From Paenibacillus dendritiformis (GTDB lineage Bacteria; Bacillota; Bacilli; Paenibacillales; Paenibacillaceae), in the NCBI RefSeq assembly GCF_015845845.1, contig NZ_LDIG01000151.1:87971-151970 (forward strand): a stretch of DNA of 64,000 bases, in the 5' to 3' direction. Of this stretch, positions 51,487 to 61,303 are shown piece by piece. Both the position numbers and the translations under genes were made by a program. The notes beneath the pieces are model-generated. The model was not told where the DNA came from. It made no database searches and saw only the letters and a program-made list of their open reading frames with translations. Each line of letters begins with the position of its first letter. Position 1 is the first letter of the stretch.

Positions 51487-51672
51487 ATGGACAAGAGGAC
51501 GGTCATCGCGGCATACCAGCGCGGAGAATTAACGATCCACGAATGCGCCCAAATCATTGGGGTGGAAGTGACATTGAAAAACTGGCTCCCTCTGTTGGCG
51601 GAGGAGGAGCGGGCGGGAACCGGTTCCGCGCATTTGCGGGCGGCCCCGAAGCGCGCCTCCGTATGGAGATAG
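51487..51672 (+). CDS. Candidate small protein of 61 residues upstream of aroC
   Basis: The ATG at 51487 follows GGAGGGACG with about 11 bases spacing. The product starts MDKRTVIAAYQRGELTIHEC, continues with a short helix-turn-like stretch (AQIIGVEVTLKNWLPLL) and ends in a basic tail. It resembles small hypothetical proteins with a helix-turn-helix-like pattern, but I cannot name a family. It may be a real short gene or a by-chance frame before the aroC promoter. Confidence 0.4.
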   Translation: MDKRTVIAAYQRGELTIHECAQIIGVEVTLKNWLPLLAEEERAGTGSAHLRAAPKRASVWR

Positions 51673-51752
51673 CGGAGCTGAGGTCTGTTCCTTCCGGTTC
51701 TTGGCGTCCGCCGCCGGATGGCGGCGAGCGATACATATGCGCACAGTTCATG

Positions 51753-51796
51753 ACACGCTCTTGGCGGCATTGCGCCTTCGGAGCGTGTTTTTGTTT
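51753..51796 (+). terminator. Terminator upstream of the aroC promoter
   Basis: ACACGCTC (51753-51760) pairs with GAGCGTGT (51781-51788), with an inner GGCG/CGCC pairing and a T-rich tail. Confidence 0.85.
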
Positions 51797-51798
51797 TC

Positions 51799-51827
51799 TT
51801 GTCAAACGTTGCCTCCTATACTATAAT
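51799..51827 (+). promoter_or_regulatory. Sigma-A promoter of the aro operon
   Basis: TTGTCA (51799-51804) and TATAAT (51822-51827) with exactly 17 bases between them. Confidence 0.8.
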
Positions 51828-51887
51828 GAGCAAAAGAGTTAAGGATTTTAGCCATTTACAGCAATACAGCTTAAAGGGGGAGCAACG

Positions 51888-53057
51888 GTGAGTCTACGTT
51901 ATTTGACAGCAGGAGAGACCCACGGACCGCAATTGACCGCCATCGTTGAAGGGATGCCCAGCAACCTGGCGATTGACTTTGAACAGTTGAACTTTCAGCT
52001 TCAACGCCGCCAAAAAGGGTATGGCCGCGGACGGCGGATGCAGATTGAGACGGATACGGCCGCGATCGTCGGCGGGGTGCGTCATGGTTACACGACCGGA
52101 GCTCCTATCGCGCTGGTAGTCGAAAATAAGGATTGGAAGCATTGGCGGAATATTATGAACGTGGAGCCGATCGAAGGCTCCGACGAAGAAAAGCGCCGGG
52201 TCCATCGTCCCCGTCCGGGACATGCGGATCTGAACGGGGGCTTGAAATATCAATTGACCGATCTGCGCAACGTGCTGGAGCGCTCCAGCGCGCGCGAGAC
52301 CGCGGCCCGCGTCGCGGTAGGCGCCGTCGCCCGCCAGCTGCTGGAAGCGTTCGGCATCAAGATCGGCGGACAAGTCATCCGCATCGGGGAGATCGAGGCG
52401 CCGCCGCATACTCTCGCGCTGGAGGAGATGATCGAACGGACCGAGCAGTCTTCGGTTCGGGTCGTTGATCCGGAGACCGAGAAGGCGATGGAGGCCTACA
52501 TCGATAAAATCAAGGCAGAGGGCGACTCGATCGGCGGCGTCGTGGAGTGCATCGTCGAAGGCGTTCCTGTCGGATTGGGAAGCCATGTGCAATATGATCG
52601 CAAGCTGGACGGGCGCATTGCGCAGGCGGTGATGTCCATCAACGCGTTCAAAGGCGTCGAGATCGGCATCGGCTTCGAAGCCGGACGCCTGCGCGGGTCG
52701 CAGGTGCACGACGAGATCCTCTATGACGAAGAGAAGGGCTATACGCGCGCTTCCAACCGCCTTGGCGGCTTCGAGGGCGGCATGACGAACGGGATGCCGA
52801 TCGTCGTTCGCGGCGTGATGAAGCCGATTCCGACGCTGTATAAGCCGTTGCGCAGCGTGGATATCGACACGAAGGAAGCCTTCACGGCCCAAGTGGAGCG
52901 TTCCGACGCATGCGCCGTGCCTGCGGCCAGCGTCGTATTGGAGCATGTCGTCGCTTGGGAGGTCGCGAAGGCGTTCCTGGAGAAATTCGGCGGAGACTCG
53001 ATGGAGGAGATTCGCGCCAACTATGAGCAATACTTGCAGCAAGTGGCCCGGTACTAG
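51888..53057 (+). CDS. aroC: Chorismate synthase
   Basis: Last step of the shikimate pathway, needing reduced FMN; it makes chorismate. The GTG at 51888 follows AAAGGGGG. Signatures are the N-terminal [12 protein letters not shown], the [15 protein letters not shown] region, [18 protein letters not shown] and the C-terminal GFEGGMTNG. 389 residues. First gene of aroC-aroB-aroH (B. subtilis calls it aroF). Confidence 0.97.
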   Translation: MSLRYLTAGETHGPQLTAIVEGMPSNLAIDFEQLNFQLQRRQKGYGRGRRMQIETDTAAIVGGVRHGYTTGAPIALVVENKDWKHWRNIMNVEPIEGSDEEKRRVHRPRPGHADLNGGLKYQLTDLRNVLERSSARETAARVAVGAVARQLLEAFGIKIGGQVIRIGEIEAPPHTLALEEMIERTEQSSVRVVDPETEKAMEAYIDKIKAEGDSIGGVVECIVEGVPVGLGSHVQYDRKLDGRIAQAVMSINAFKGVEIGIGFEAGRLRGSQVHDEILYDEEKGYTRASNRLGGFEGGMTNGMPIVVRGVMKPIPTLYKPLRSVDIDTKEAFTAQVERSDACAVPAASVVLEHVVAWEVAKAFLEKFGGDSMEEIRANYEQYLQQVARY

Positions 53058-53068
53058 GAGGGAGCGTC

Positions 53069-54190
53069 ATGGAGAACAAGGAAGCGATGCAAGCCGTAGA
53101 GCTGAGAGTCGATCTTGGCGAACGCTCTTACCCGATCTGGATCGGGAGCGGGCTCCTGGACCGGCTTGGCGAGGCGAGCCGGCAGGCGGGCATCCCTGCG
53201 GGAAGCCCGATTCTCGTCATCACCGATGAGCATGTGGGCCGGCGTTATTTGAACCGGGCCGAGCAAGCGCTGCACGCGGCCGGTTACCGTACCGCGTCGC
53301 TTACCGTGCCGCCAGGGGAGCAATCCAAATCGCTGGCCGTCTTCGAGGACTGCGTCCGCACCGCGCTGGAGGCCGGCTGCGATCGCATGTCCACGGTCGT
53401 GGCGCTGGGCGGCGGCGTCGTCGGCGACCTGGCCGGCTTCGTGGCGGCCTCGTATATGCGCGGCGTCCGCTTCGTTCAGGTGCCGACCACGATTTTGGCG
53501 CATGACAGCAGCGTCGGGGGCAAGGTCGCGGTGAACCATCCGCTGGCCAAAAACATCATAGGCGCCTTCCATCAACCGGAGTTCGTGCTTTATGATACGG
53601 CCACCCTGCAATCGCTGCCTGATCGGGATGTCCGTTCCGGGCTGGCGGAGATGGTGAAGCACGGCTTGATCTGGGACGCCGGCTTCGTCGATTGGTGCGA
53701 GGCGAATACCGGGAAGCTGCTGGCCAAGGATGAGGAAGCGTTGGCCTATGGGTTGGCGCAAGGCTGCGCCGTCAAGACCGCCGTCGTGTCTCAGGACGAG
53801 CGCGAGAACGGACTGCGGGCGATTCTGAATCTGGGCCATACGATCGGCCATGCCCTGGAGGCGGTGGCCGGCTATGGCGAGCTGCTGCATGGCGAAGCGA
53901 TCGCGATCGGAATGGTCGGCTCGGCCCGTCTGGCGGAGCGGCTCGGAGCGGCAGCGGATGTCGCGGCGCGGACGGAAGCGTTGATGCGCCAGTTCGGCCT
54001 GCCTGTATCGATTCCGGCCGGATATTCGACCGAGGCGATTCTGGATGCGATGATGCATGACAAGAAGTTCAAGGAGGGCCGGACGGTATTTGTGCTCCCG
54101 ACAGCTATCGGCAAGGTGGAGATTCGGCGCGATGTGCCGGTCGAACTGGTGCGGAACATCATCGAAGAGTTGAAAGGGGAGACGGATTAG
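53069..54190 (+). CDS. aroB: 3-dehydroquinate synthase
   Basis: Converts DAHP to 3-dehydroquinate with NAD and a divalent metal. The 373 residues have the NAD-binding GGGVVGDLAGF motif and metal ligands in LNLGHTIGHALE and HGEAIAIGM. It is 11 bases after aroC, with the ribosome site AGGAGGG. The order aroC-aroB-aroH is that of Bacillus. Confidence 0.97.
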   Translation: MENKEAMQAVELRVDLGERSYPIWIGSGLLDRLGEASRQAGIPAGSPILVITDEHVGRRYLNRAEQALHAAGYRTASLTVPPGEQSKSLAVFEDCVRTALEAGCDRMSTVVALGGGVVGDLAGFVAASYMRGVRFVQVPTTILAHDSSVGGKVAVNHPLAKNIIGAFHQPEFVLYDTATLQSLPDRDVRSGLAEMVKHGLIWDAGFVDWCEANTGKLLAKDEEALAYGLAQGCAVKTAVVSQDERENGLRAILNLGHTIGHALEAVAGYGELLHGEAIAIGMVGSARLAERLGAAADVAARTEALMRQFGLPVSIPAGYSTEAILDAMMHDKKFKEGRTVFVLPTAIGKVEIRRDVPVELVRNIIEELKGETD

Positions 54191-54192
54191 GC

Positions 54193-54561
54193 ATGTATGC
54201 AAGAGGAATACGCGGAGCGACCACCGTCCAGCGCAATGATGCGGATGAAATACGGCGCGAGACGACCGTCTTGCTTGAACATATCGTGGCAGAGAATCAG
54301 ATCGTTCCGGAGGACATCGTCAGCATATGGATTACGATGACCCAGGATCTGAACGCTTCCTTCCCGGCGCAGGCCATTCGCGCGATGCCGGGCTGGGAAT
54401 GGGTGCCGTTAATGTGCGCCGTGGAGGTGCCCGTCGCGGGCAGCCTGCCGCTGTGCATCCGTTTGATGGTGACCGTCAATACAAACAAATCGCAGCGGGA
54501 AATGCGCCACGTGTACTTGAACGAGGCTTCCCAACTGCGCCCGGACTTGGCTACTTCATAG
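54193..54561 (+). CDS. aroH: Chorismate mutase (AroH class)
   Basis: Rearranges chorismate to prephenate for Phe and Tyr. The 122-residue trimeric AroH class is marked by RGIRGATTVQRNDADEI and the late CIRLMVTVNT segment, with conserved active-site Arg and Glu. It starts 2 bases after the aroB stop. The trp promoter lies about 75 bases after its stop. Confidence 0.95.
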   Translation: MYARGIRGATTVQRNDADEIRRETTVLLEHIVAENQIVPEDIVSIWITMTQDLNASFPAQAIRAMPGWEWVPLMCAVEVPVAGSLPLCIRLMVTVNTNKSQREMRHVYLNEASQLRPDLATS

Positions 54562-54637
54562 CGGAGAAGCGTTTCCGGGTATAAGCGTTCCTGTGCGGAA
54601 GGGAGTAACGGAGATGGCGCTTGCTTCCGTTCGGGTG

Positions 54638-54666
54638 TTGACGCAGCGTTCATTTGCGGGTATGAT
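54638..54666 (+). promoter_or_regulatory. Sigma-A promoter of the trp operon
   Basis: TTGACG (54638-54643) and TATGAT (54661-54666), spacer exactly 17. The start is predicted near 54673, just before the first GAG/TAG triplets. Confidence 0.85.
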
Positions 54667-54677
54667 GTGAAGAAGCA

Positions 54678-54725
54678 TAGTCGAGTAGAGTTAGTTGAGA
54701 TGAGATTGAGTTGAGTCGAGCTGAG
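54678..54725 (+). promoter_or_regulatory. TRAP binding site of the trp leader
   Basis: Eight GAG triplets start at 54683, 54688, 54697, 54702, 54708, 54713, 54718 and 54723. TAG triplets at 54678 and, with irregular spacing, 54692 make about ten. Most spacers are 2 bases and one is 3, exactly the pattern wrapped by TRAP rings. It lies just downstream of the trp promoter, and mtrB is in the same window. Confidence 0.92.
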
Positions 54726-54870
54726 AGCATGGATAACGTCATAGGCGGAAGCCGTCGCCAGAGGTGTAGAGCCTGTCCTCCCTTTTTTGCATAAGAACCG
54801 GGGGATATTTGGCGAAGTTGATCTTTCTTTGGCGATCCAATCTTTGATATACCCTGAGCTTGCTCATCCA

Positions 54871-54921
54871 CAATATCATGATCGAATCAACGAACCTCTA
54901 CCTTGCGGTAGAGGTTTTTTT
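54871..54921 (+). terminator. trp attenuator terminator with overlapping antiterminator 3' half
   Basis: Terminator: CCTCTACC (54895-54902), loop TTGC, GGTAGAGG (54907-54914), seven T residues. Its 5' arm CTCTAC (54896-54901) and the bases before it (CAA 54871-54873, ATC, TCAAC 54887-54891) can instead pair with GTAGAG, GTTGA, GAT and TTG inside the TRAP site (54685-54708). TRAP binding would block that antiterminator and let the terminator form. Confidence 0.85.
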
Positions 54922-54969
54922 GTTTCTTGCTTCCATCCGAATCCCCCGAATTCGAAAGGAGTGGATGTC

Positions 54970-56619
54970 ATGCATCCTCATGTGGATGAAGTATTGCGAT
55001 TATCCCGCAATTATCCGGTAATTCCGGTCTCCGAGACCATTACGGCAGATACAGAGACCCCGATACGATTGTTTCAAAGGCTGAAGCAAGAGCCTTATGC
55101 TTTTTTGCTGGAAAGCGTGGAGGGCGGAGTCCAATGGGCGCGCTACTCCTTTATCGGCACCGATCCCTTTCTGGTATTGCAGGGCAAGAACGGCACGCTG
55201 CGCATTACCGAGCGCAATGCCGTCACCGAGATTCACGAGCGTCCGCTAACCGCCGTGAAGAAGGTGCTGCGCAAGTATGAAAGCCCGGCCCTGGCAGGCA
55301 TGCCGCCGCTGACGGGCGGCGCTATCGGATTTTTCGGCTATGATCTGGTGCAGCAGTATGAGCGTCTTCCGCGCCATCGGCGGGACGACCTGATGATGAA
55401 TGATATTCAATTCATGTTCTGCGATCAGTTGATCGTGTTCGATCACGTCAAACAGCAGATGCAATTCATCGTCAATTTGCATCTGGAGCGGGAAGATACG
55501 GAGGAGCATATTCGGGCGCAGTACGCGCAGGCGAAGGAGAAGCTGAGACGGCTGCAGGAGAAGCTGTTGGCCGCGCCTGCCGCCGAACTGCAGAGCGGCC
55601 GCTTTCTTCCGGAAGGAAGCGCCTCCGAGCTGAGACCGTACCGTTCGAATGAGACGCGGGCGTCATTTATGGATAAGGTAGAGCGGGCGAAGGAATACAT
55701 TCGCGGCGGCGATATCTTCCAGGTCGTCCTCTCGCAGCGGTTCGAGCGGCAGACGACGGTCGATCCGCTGGATGTATACCGGGTGCTGCGGATGACGAAT
55801 CCTTCCCCGTACATGTACATTCTGAAAATGGACGACGAAACGCTCGTCGGCACCTCCCCCGAGGCGCTTGTCCGGGTCAAGGGCGAGCGCGTGGAGACGC
55901 GGCCGATTGCCGGCACCCGACCGCGCGGGCGGACGGAAGAAGAGGATCTCGCGCTCGAGGAAGAGCTGCTGAAGGATGAGAAGGAGCGGGCCGAGCATGT
56001 GATGCTGGTCGATCTCGGGCGCAATGATCTCGGCCGGGTCTGTGAATTCGGGACGGTCCGCTGCGACACGTATATGGGCATTGAGCGCTATTCGCATGTA
56101 ATGCACATCGTATCGAACGTCTCCGGCACGCTGCGCCGGGATAAAGATTTCTTCGACGCTTTTCTGTCCTGTCTCCCTGCCGGGACGGTCTCCGGCGCGC
56201 CGAAGCTGCGGGCGATGGAGATTATCGCGGAGCTGGAGCGGGAAGCGCGCGGCGCCTACGCCGGCGCCATCGGTTACTTGGGCTTCAACGGCAATATGGA
56301 CACCTGCATTACGATTCGGACAATTATTTTCAAGGGCGGCACCGCCTATGTTCAGGCCGGCGCCGGCATTGTATGGGATTCGGTTCCCGAGAAGGAATAC
56401 GAGGAGACGGTCAACAAGGCAAAGGCGCTGCTGCTCGCCATTCAGACGGCCGAGGAGATGTTCGAATGCAGGGAATCGGTCGCATCCGCCGAAGCGCCGA
56501 AGGACCGCCGTCCATCCGTCCCGGCTGCGAAGCCGGCCGCGCTTCCGGTCAATTGGGACTATTACGCGGCTGTCCAACCGGAGAAGAAGCATATGCCAGA
56601 AAGGAGCGTATCGCCATGA
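54970..56619 (+). CDS. trpE: Anthranilate synthase component I
   Basis: Aminates and rearranges chorismate to anthranilate. The ATG at 54970 follows AAAGGAG. The N-terminal tryptophan feedback motif LLES is seen in YAFLLESVEGG; the catalytic domain has PIAGTRPRGRT, HVMLVDLGRNDLGRV and SCLPAGTVSGAPK. 549 residues, with a proline- and basic-rich C-terminal tail longer than usual. No trpG follows, as in Bacillus, so the glutamine amidotransferase (PabA) must come from elsewhere. Controlled by the TRAP attenuator. Confidence 0.96.
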   Translation: MHPHVDEVLRLSRNYPVIPVSETITADTETPIRLFQRLKQEPYAFLLESVEGGVQWARYSFIGTDPFLVLQGKNGTLRITERNAVTEIHERPLTAVKKVLRKYESPALAGMPPLTGGAIGFFGYDLVQQYERLPRHRRDDLMMNDIQFMFCDQLIVFDHVKQQMQFIVNLHLEREDTEEHIRAQYAQAKEKLRRLQEKLLAAPAAELQSGRFLPEGSASELRPYRSNETRASFMDKVERAKEYIRGGDIFQVVLSQRFERQTTVDPLDVYRVLRMTNPSPYMYILKMDDETLVGTSPEALVRVKGERVETRPIAGTRPRGRTEEEDLALEEELLKDEKERAEHVMLVDLGRNDLGRVCEFGTVRCDTYMGIERYSHVMHIVSNVSGTLRRDKDFFDAFLSCLPAGTVSGAPKLRAMEIIAELEREARGAYAGAIGYLGFNGNMDTCITIRTIIFKGGTAYVQAGAGIVWDSVPEKEYEETVNKAKALLLAIQTAEEMFECRESVASAEAPKDRRPSVPAAKPAALPVNWDYYAAVQPEKKHMPERSVSP

Positions 56620-57671
56620 GCACTCACGCCGTTCCAGATAGCGTATTGACGAAGCAAGCGCTGGCCCATGTGCTGGCCGGCGGCCATCTGAGCCGGGAAG
56701 AAGCGCGGGAGGTCATGTCCGACGTGATGGACGGCCATGCCTCAGCCGCCCAGATTGGCGCTTTGCTGGCCTGCTTGCGCCTGAAGGGCGAGACGGTGGA
56801 CGAAATTGTCGGGTTCGCCGAGGCGATGCGCAGCCGCGCCCGGCACGTCATCACCGCGCAGGATCGCCTGCTTGATACATGCGGGACCGGCGGCTCCGGC
56901 ATCCACAAGCTGAACATTTCCACGGTGTCGGCGATTATCGCGGCTTCCGCCTCCGTGCGGGTCGCGAAGCACGGCAACCGCTCCGCCTCCAGCCGCTCGG
57001 GCAGCGCCGACGTGCTTGAGGCGCTCGGCATCAATATTCATCTGACGAGCGATCAGGCCGCGGAATGCCTGGACCGCGTCGGCATCTGCTTCATGTTCGC
57101 GCAGGTGTTCCACCCCGCGATGAAGCATGCCGCAGCGCCGCGCCGGGAGCTGGGCGTGCGCACGGTGTTCAACATGCTCGGCCCGCTGACCAATCCGGCG
57201 GGAGCGGATCGCCAGGTGCTGGGCATCTATGACCGCAGCCGCACCGAGACGATCGCGGCGGTGCTCCGCGAGCTGGGCTTGAAGCGGGCGCTCGTCGTCG
57301 CGAGCGAAGACGGGCTCGACGAGATCAGCTTATCCGCTCCGACCCGGATTAGCGAACTGAAGGACGGCGAGCTGAGAACGTATGATATTACGCCGGAGCA
57401 GCTCGGGCTGCGGACGCAGCCGCTGTCCAGCGTGCTGGGCGGCGATGCCGCGACGAACGCGGCCATTATCCGCCGCATCCTGCACGGGGAGCAGGGACCG
57501 CATCGCGACATCGTGCTCGCGAATGCCGGCGCCTGCATCTACGTGGCCGGGCAGGCGGAGAGCATCGCCGAAGGCGTATGCATGGCGGCCGCCGCGATTG
57601 ACAGCGGACAGACGCTCCGCAAGCTGGAGCAATGGAGAGAAGCCACAGGGGGATGGAGTCATGTTTCTTGA
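56616..57671 (+). CDS. trpD: Anthranilate phosphoribosyltransferase
   Basis: Attaches phosphoribose to anthranilate. The ATG at 56616 overlaps the trpE stop (ATGA), with AAAGGAGCG upstream. The PRPP-binding DTCGTGGSG motif, KHGNRSASSRSGSADVLEALG and the GPLTNPA segment are present in 351 residues. It overlaps trpC by 11 bases. Confidence 0.96.
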   Translation: MSTHAVPDSVLTKQALAHVLAGGHLSREEAREVMSDVMDGHASAAQIGALLACLRLKGETVDEIVGFAEAMRSRARHVITAQDRLLDTCGTGGSGIHKLNISTVSAIIAASASVRVAKHGNRSASSRSGSADVLEALGINIHLTSDQAAECLDRVGICFMFAQVFHPAMKHAAAPRRELGVRTVFNMLGPLTNPAGADRQVLGIYDRSRTETIAAVLRELGLKRALVVASEDGLDEISLSAPTRISELKDGELRTYDITPEQLGLRTQPLSSVLGGDAATNAAIIRRILHGEQGPHRDIVLANAGACIYVAGQAESIAEGVCMAAAAIDSGQTLRKLEQWREATGGWSHVS

Positions 57672-58464
57672 TCGGATTGTAGAGACGAAGCGGCAGGAGG
57701 TGGCGGAGTTGACAGCGGCGCTGAACCGCCGGGAGGCGGAGCGTGCGATTGCGGCACTGCCGCCGTGCCGCTCGCTGATATACGCGCTGACGGCCGGGAA
57801 ACGGCGCTCCGTCGGCTTGATTGCGGAAGTGAAGAAGGCATCGCCTTCCAAAGGGCTGATTCGCCAAGACTTCGATCCGGCGGCCATCGCCCGCGGCTAT
57901 GAAGCCGCCGGGGCCGACGCGCTGTCGGTGCTGACGGATCGCGTTTATTTTCAAGGAGGCAACTTTATTTTGCGCGAGGTGCGCAGCCGGACGGAGCTGC
58001 CGGTGCTGCGCAAGGAATTCATTATCGATGAGCTCCAACTGCTGGAAGCCCGTCTCATCGGCGCCGATGCCGTGCTGCTCATCGCGGCGATATTGAACGA
58101 CAGCGAGCTGGCGCGGCTGAACCGCTGCGCCCTTGAGCTCGGCATGGAGACGCTGATTGAAGTTCATGATGAGGAGGAGCTGAAGCGGGTGCTGGCGCTC
58201 GACGATGCGCCGCTCATCGGAATTAACAATCGGAATTTGCATACATTTGTCACGGATTTGGAGCAGACCGAACGGCTGCGCGCGCTTGTTCCGGCCGATC
58301 GGACGCTGGTCAGCGAGAGCGGAATTCATAAGCCGGAGCATATGAAGCGGCTCGCGGAGACGGGAATCGACGCCGCGCTCGTCGGCGAGCATCTGATGCG
58401 GCAGCCAAATGTGGAGGAGGCCGTAGAGCAATTGATGAGCGGTCTGCCGCGGGTCGCGGTATGA
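57661..58464 (+). CDS. trpC: Indole-3-glycerol phosphate synthase
   Basis: Forms the indole ring from CdRP. TIM-barrel protein of 267 residues. Catalytic residues appear in EVKKASPSKG (Glu and Lys), LRKEFIIDELQ (Lys), IEVHDEEEL (Glu) and GINNRNLHTF (Asn). The ATG at 57661 is within the trpD end and has a GGGGGATGGAG site. Confidence 0.96.
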   Translation: MFLDRIVETKRQEVAELTAALNRREAERAIAALPPCRSLIYALTAGKRRSVGLIAEVKKASPSKGLIRQDFDPAAIARGYEAAGADALSVLTDRVYFQGGNFILREVRSRTELPVLRKEFIIDELQLLEARLIGADAVLLIAAILNDSELARLNRCALELGMETLIEVHDEEELKRVLALDDAPLIGINNRNLHTFVTDLEQTERLRALVPADRTLVSESGIHKPEHMKRLAETGIDAALVGEHLMRQPNVEEAVEQLMSGLPRVAV

Positions 58465-58483
58465 CGGAAGGAGCGCGAGTGTT

Positions 58484-59254
58484 ATGCCGGGAATGACGGA
58501 GAAAGCGGGCATGAAGCGGAACGGCGGCGGTCATGAACAGGCGCCGCGCGTGAAAATATGCGGGGTGACCGGATTGGAGATGGCCCGGGAGATCGTTGGG
58601 GCGGGGCCGGACAGCATCGGGTTCGTGTTCGCGCCAAGCCGGCGGCGCGTCTCGCCTGCCGATGTGCGCGGCTGGTTGGCCCGCTTGGAGGAAGAGGGCG
58701 CGAAGCTTCCGCTCACGATCGGGGTGTTCGCCCGCCCGCAGCGTGAGGATGTGGAGGCGGTCCTGACGGAGGCTCGCCTCGACGCGGTGCAGTTAATCGC
58801 CGACCATGATCCGGACCTTCCGGCCTGGCTGAAGGGCCGGCATAAGGTGCAGGTCTGGCTGACGGTGCCGATTGCCTGCGCGGAGCCGGGCGGGAACCGC
58901 ATGGCTGAGGGGGAAGCGATGCTGCGCCGCATGCGGCATTCCATTGACGCCATTCTGCTGGATACGCATGATCCGTCGCAGGGGGGAGGCTCCGGCCGGA
59001 CTTTCGATTGGACCGTGATTCCGGGCTATCGCTCGCTTGCGAAAGAGCTTGGCCTTCCCCTTTATGCGGCGGGCGGGCTGAATCCGGACAATGTCGGAAG
59101 GCTGCTTGCCAGCAGCCGCATCGATGGCGTCGATGTATCGAGCGGGGTCGAGACCGAAGGGATCAAAGATATTCGAAAAGTATCCGCATTTATTGAAAGG
59201 GTGAGAGCATATGGAACAGACACAGACGAAGGGAACGGCGGCGGCGCTGCCTGA
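58484..59254 (+). CDS. trpF: Phosphoribosylanthranilate isomerase
   Basis: Amadori isomerisation of PRA to Cd[12 protein letters not shown] is the catalytic-Cys motif, followed by GFVFAPSRR; the second half has [19 protein letters not shown] and AGGLNPDNV. The ATG at 58484 follows GGAAGGAGCG. It has an extra N-terminal stretch of about 20 polar residues before the barrel and totals 256 residues, longer than the usual 210-220. It overlaps trpB by 44 bases. Confidence 0.93.
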   Translation: MPGMTEKAGMKRNGGGHEQAPRVKICGVTGLEMAREIVGAGPDSIGFVFAPSRRRVSPADVRGWLARLEEEGAKLPLTIGVFARPQREDVEAVLTEARLDAVQLIADHDPDLPAWLKGRHKVQVWLTVPIACAEPGGNRMAEGEAMLRRMRHSIDAILLDTHDPSQGGGSGRTFDWTVIPGYRSLAKELGLPLYAAGGLNPDNVGRLLASSRIDGVDVSSGVETEGIKDIRKVSAFIERVRAYGTDTDEGNGGGAA

Positions 59255-60434
59255 CGCTCATGGCCGCTTCGGCGACTTCGGCGGCAGATACGTGCCGGAG
59301 ACGTTGATGAACGCGCTTCTTGAACTGGAAGAAGCTTATCAACAATATACGAAGGATCCGGAATTCCAGGCGGAGCTGATCAAGCTTCTGCGGGAATATT
59401 CCGGCAGACCGACCTCGCTCTATTATGCGGAGCGGTTGAGCGAGACGCTGGGCGGAGCCAAAATGTATCTGAAACGGGAAGACCTCAATCATACCGGCGC
59501 CCACAAAATCAACAACACGATCGGCCAGGCGCTCCTGGCCAAGCGGATGGGCAAGAAAAAGGTTATCGCCGAGACGGGAGCGGGGCAGCATGGCGTAGCG
59601 ACGGCGACCGTGGCGGCTCTGCTCGGCATGGAGTGCAAGGTGTTCATGGGCGAGGAGGATATGAAGCGTCAGCGGCTGAACGTATTCCGCATGCAGCTGC
59701 TGGGGGCGGAGGTCGTTCCCGTCCTGTCGGGAACCCGCACGCTGAAGGATGCCTGCAACGAGACGCTGCGCTACTGGGTCAGCCATGTCGATGACACCTT
59801 CTATATTCTCGGGTCGGTGACCGGGCCGCATCCTTATCCGATGATGGTGCGGGACTTCCAACGCATTATCGGGGACGAGACCCGCAAGCAAATATTGGAG
59901 AAGGAGGGGCGCCTGCCCGATCTCGTCATCGCCGCCGTCGGCGGGGGCAGCAATTCGATGGGCATGTTCTACCCGTTCCTTCAGGATGAGTCGGTGGCGC
60001 TGCTCGGCGTCGAAGCCGCCGGCAAAGGAATCGACACGCCCTTTCACGCCGCCACGATGACGAAGGGGTCCCGCGGCGTGTTCCAGGGCTCGCTCAGCTA
60101 CGTGCTGCAGGATAAATTCGGCCAGGTCCAGCCGGCGCACTCGATATCGGCCGGATTGGATTACCCGGGGGTCGGCCCGGAGCACGCGTACCTGAAGGAC
60201 AGCAAGCGGGCGAAATACGTGCCGATCACGGATGCAGAGGCGTTGGACGCGCTTCAATTGCTGAGCCGGACGGAAGGAATTATTCCGGCGCTGGAATCGG
60301 CTCATGCCGTAGCGCAGGCGATCAAGGAAGCGCCGTCGATGTCTCCGGACTCGATTCTGGTCATCTGCCTGTCCGGGCGCGGCGACAAAGACGTGAATCA
60401 GATTATGGAGACGCTGGGGGGAGAGGAAGGATGA
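59211..60434 (+). CDS. trpB: Tryptophan synthase beta chain
   Basis: PLP enzyme that joins indole with serine. The N-terminal [16 protein letters not shown] and [16 protein letters not shown], with the PLP lysine, are standard TrpB motifs; GGGSNSMG is the phosphate loop. 407 residues. The ATG lies inside the trpF end, after a GAAAGG site. It ends in an ATGA overlap with trpA. Confidence 0.97.
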   Translation: MEQTQTKGTAAALPDAHGRFGDFGGRYVPETLMNALLELEEAYQQYTKDPEFQAELIKLLREYSGRPTSLYYAERLSETLGGAKMYLKREDLNHTGAHKINNTIGQALLAKRMGKKKVIAETGAGQHGVATATVAALLGMECKVFMGEEDMKRQRLNVFRMQLLGAEVVPVLSGTRTLKDACNETLRYWVSHVDDTFYILGSVTGPHPYPMMVRDFQRIIGDETRKQILEKEGRLPDLVIAAVGGGSNSMGMFYPFLQDESVALLGVEAAGKGIDTPFHAATMTKGSRGVFQGSLSYVLQDKFGQVQPAHSISAGLDYPGVGPEHAYLKDSKRAKYVPITDAEALDALQLLSRTEGIIPALESAHAVAQAIKEAPSMSPDSILVICLSGRGDKDVNQIMETLGGEEG

Positions 60435-61261
60435 GCGACATGGCTGCACAGGCAACGAACCGGCTGGATGATATGTTCGCGCGCCGCCGCGCGGAAGGAA
60501 AGGCTGCGTTAATGCCGTTCATTACATTGGGCGATCCGGATTGCGGGACGACCTTGAAGGTGCTGCTCCGCTTGGAGGAAGCGGGCGCGGATGTGATTGA
60601 GCTGGGCGTGCCGTACTCCGACCCGCTGGCGGACGGCCCCGTCATTCAACGGGCGGCGGAGCGGGCGCTGCGGGGCGGCGTGACCTTGGAGGACAGCTTC
60701 CGGGTTGCGAGACAGGCGCGGGAGCAAGGAGCGCGCATTCCTTATGTTCTGTTCACCTATTATAATCCGGTTATGCAGTACGGAATCGAACGCTTCTTCC
60801 GGACCGCGGCGGAGACCGGCTTCAGCGGGGCCATCATCCCCGATCTGCCGTATGAAGAGAGCGGGCCGGTGCGGGAAGCGGCGGATGCTTGCGGCATTCA
60901 CCTCGTTCCGCTCGTCGCGCCGACCTCGGAGGAGCGGATCAGCCGCATCACGGCGCAAGGCCGGGGCTTCATTTACTGCGTATCCTCGCTGGGCGTGACC
61001 GGGGTAAGAGACAGCTTCGATCACGAGGTCGAGCGGTTCATCCGGCAGGTAAAGGCAACGACCCCGCTCCCTGTCTGCGTCGGGTTCGGCATCTCGACAC
61101 CAGCTCACGTGAAGCAATTTTCAGCGTACTGCGACGGAGTTATTGTCGGCAGCGCCATCGTGCGGAAACTAGAAGAAGCTCAACCATTGTTGTCCGATGA
61201 GGCCACTTTTGAAGATGGGATCTTGCAAATTTGCGATTTTGTGCGACAATTAAGAAATTAA
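60431..61261 (+). CDS. trpA: Tryptophan synthase alpha chain
   Basis: Cleaves indole-3-glycerol phosphate and channels indole to TrpB. Catalytic residues lie in [17 protein letters not shown] (Glu and Asp) and the barrel loop GVTGVRDSF is typical. 276 residues. The ATG overlaps the trpB stop. Last trp gene proper. Confidence 0.96.
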   Translation: MSDMAAQATNRLDDMFARRRAEGKAALMPFITLGDPDCGTTLKVLLRLEEAGADVIELGVPYSDPLADGPVIQRAAERALRGGVTLEDSFRVARQAREQGARIPYVLFTYYNPVMQYGIERFFRTAAETGFSGAIIPDLPYEESGPVREAADACGIHLVPLVAPTSEERISRITAQGRGFIYCVSSLGVTGVRDSFDHEVERFIRQVKATTPLPVCVGFGISTPAHVKQFSAYCDGVIVGSAIVRKLEEAQPLLSDEATFEDGILQICDFVRQLRN

Positions 61262-61303
61262 CGCTTTGCAGCGACTTCCCATGTAAGGAAAGGTGGTAAC
61301 CGG

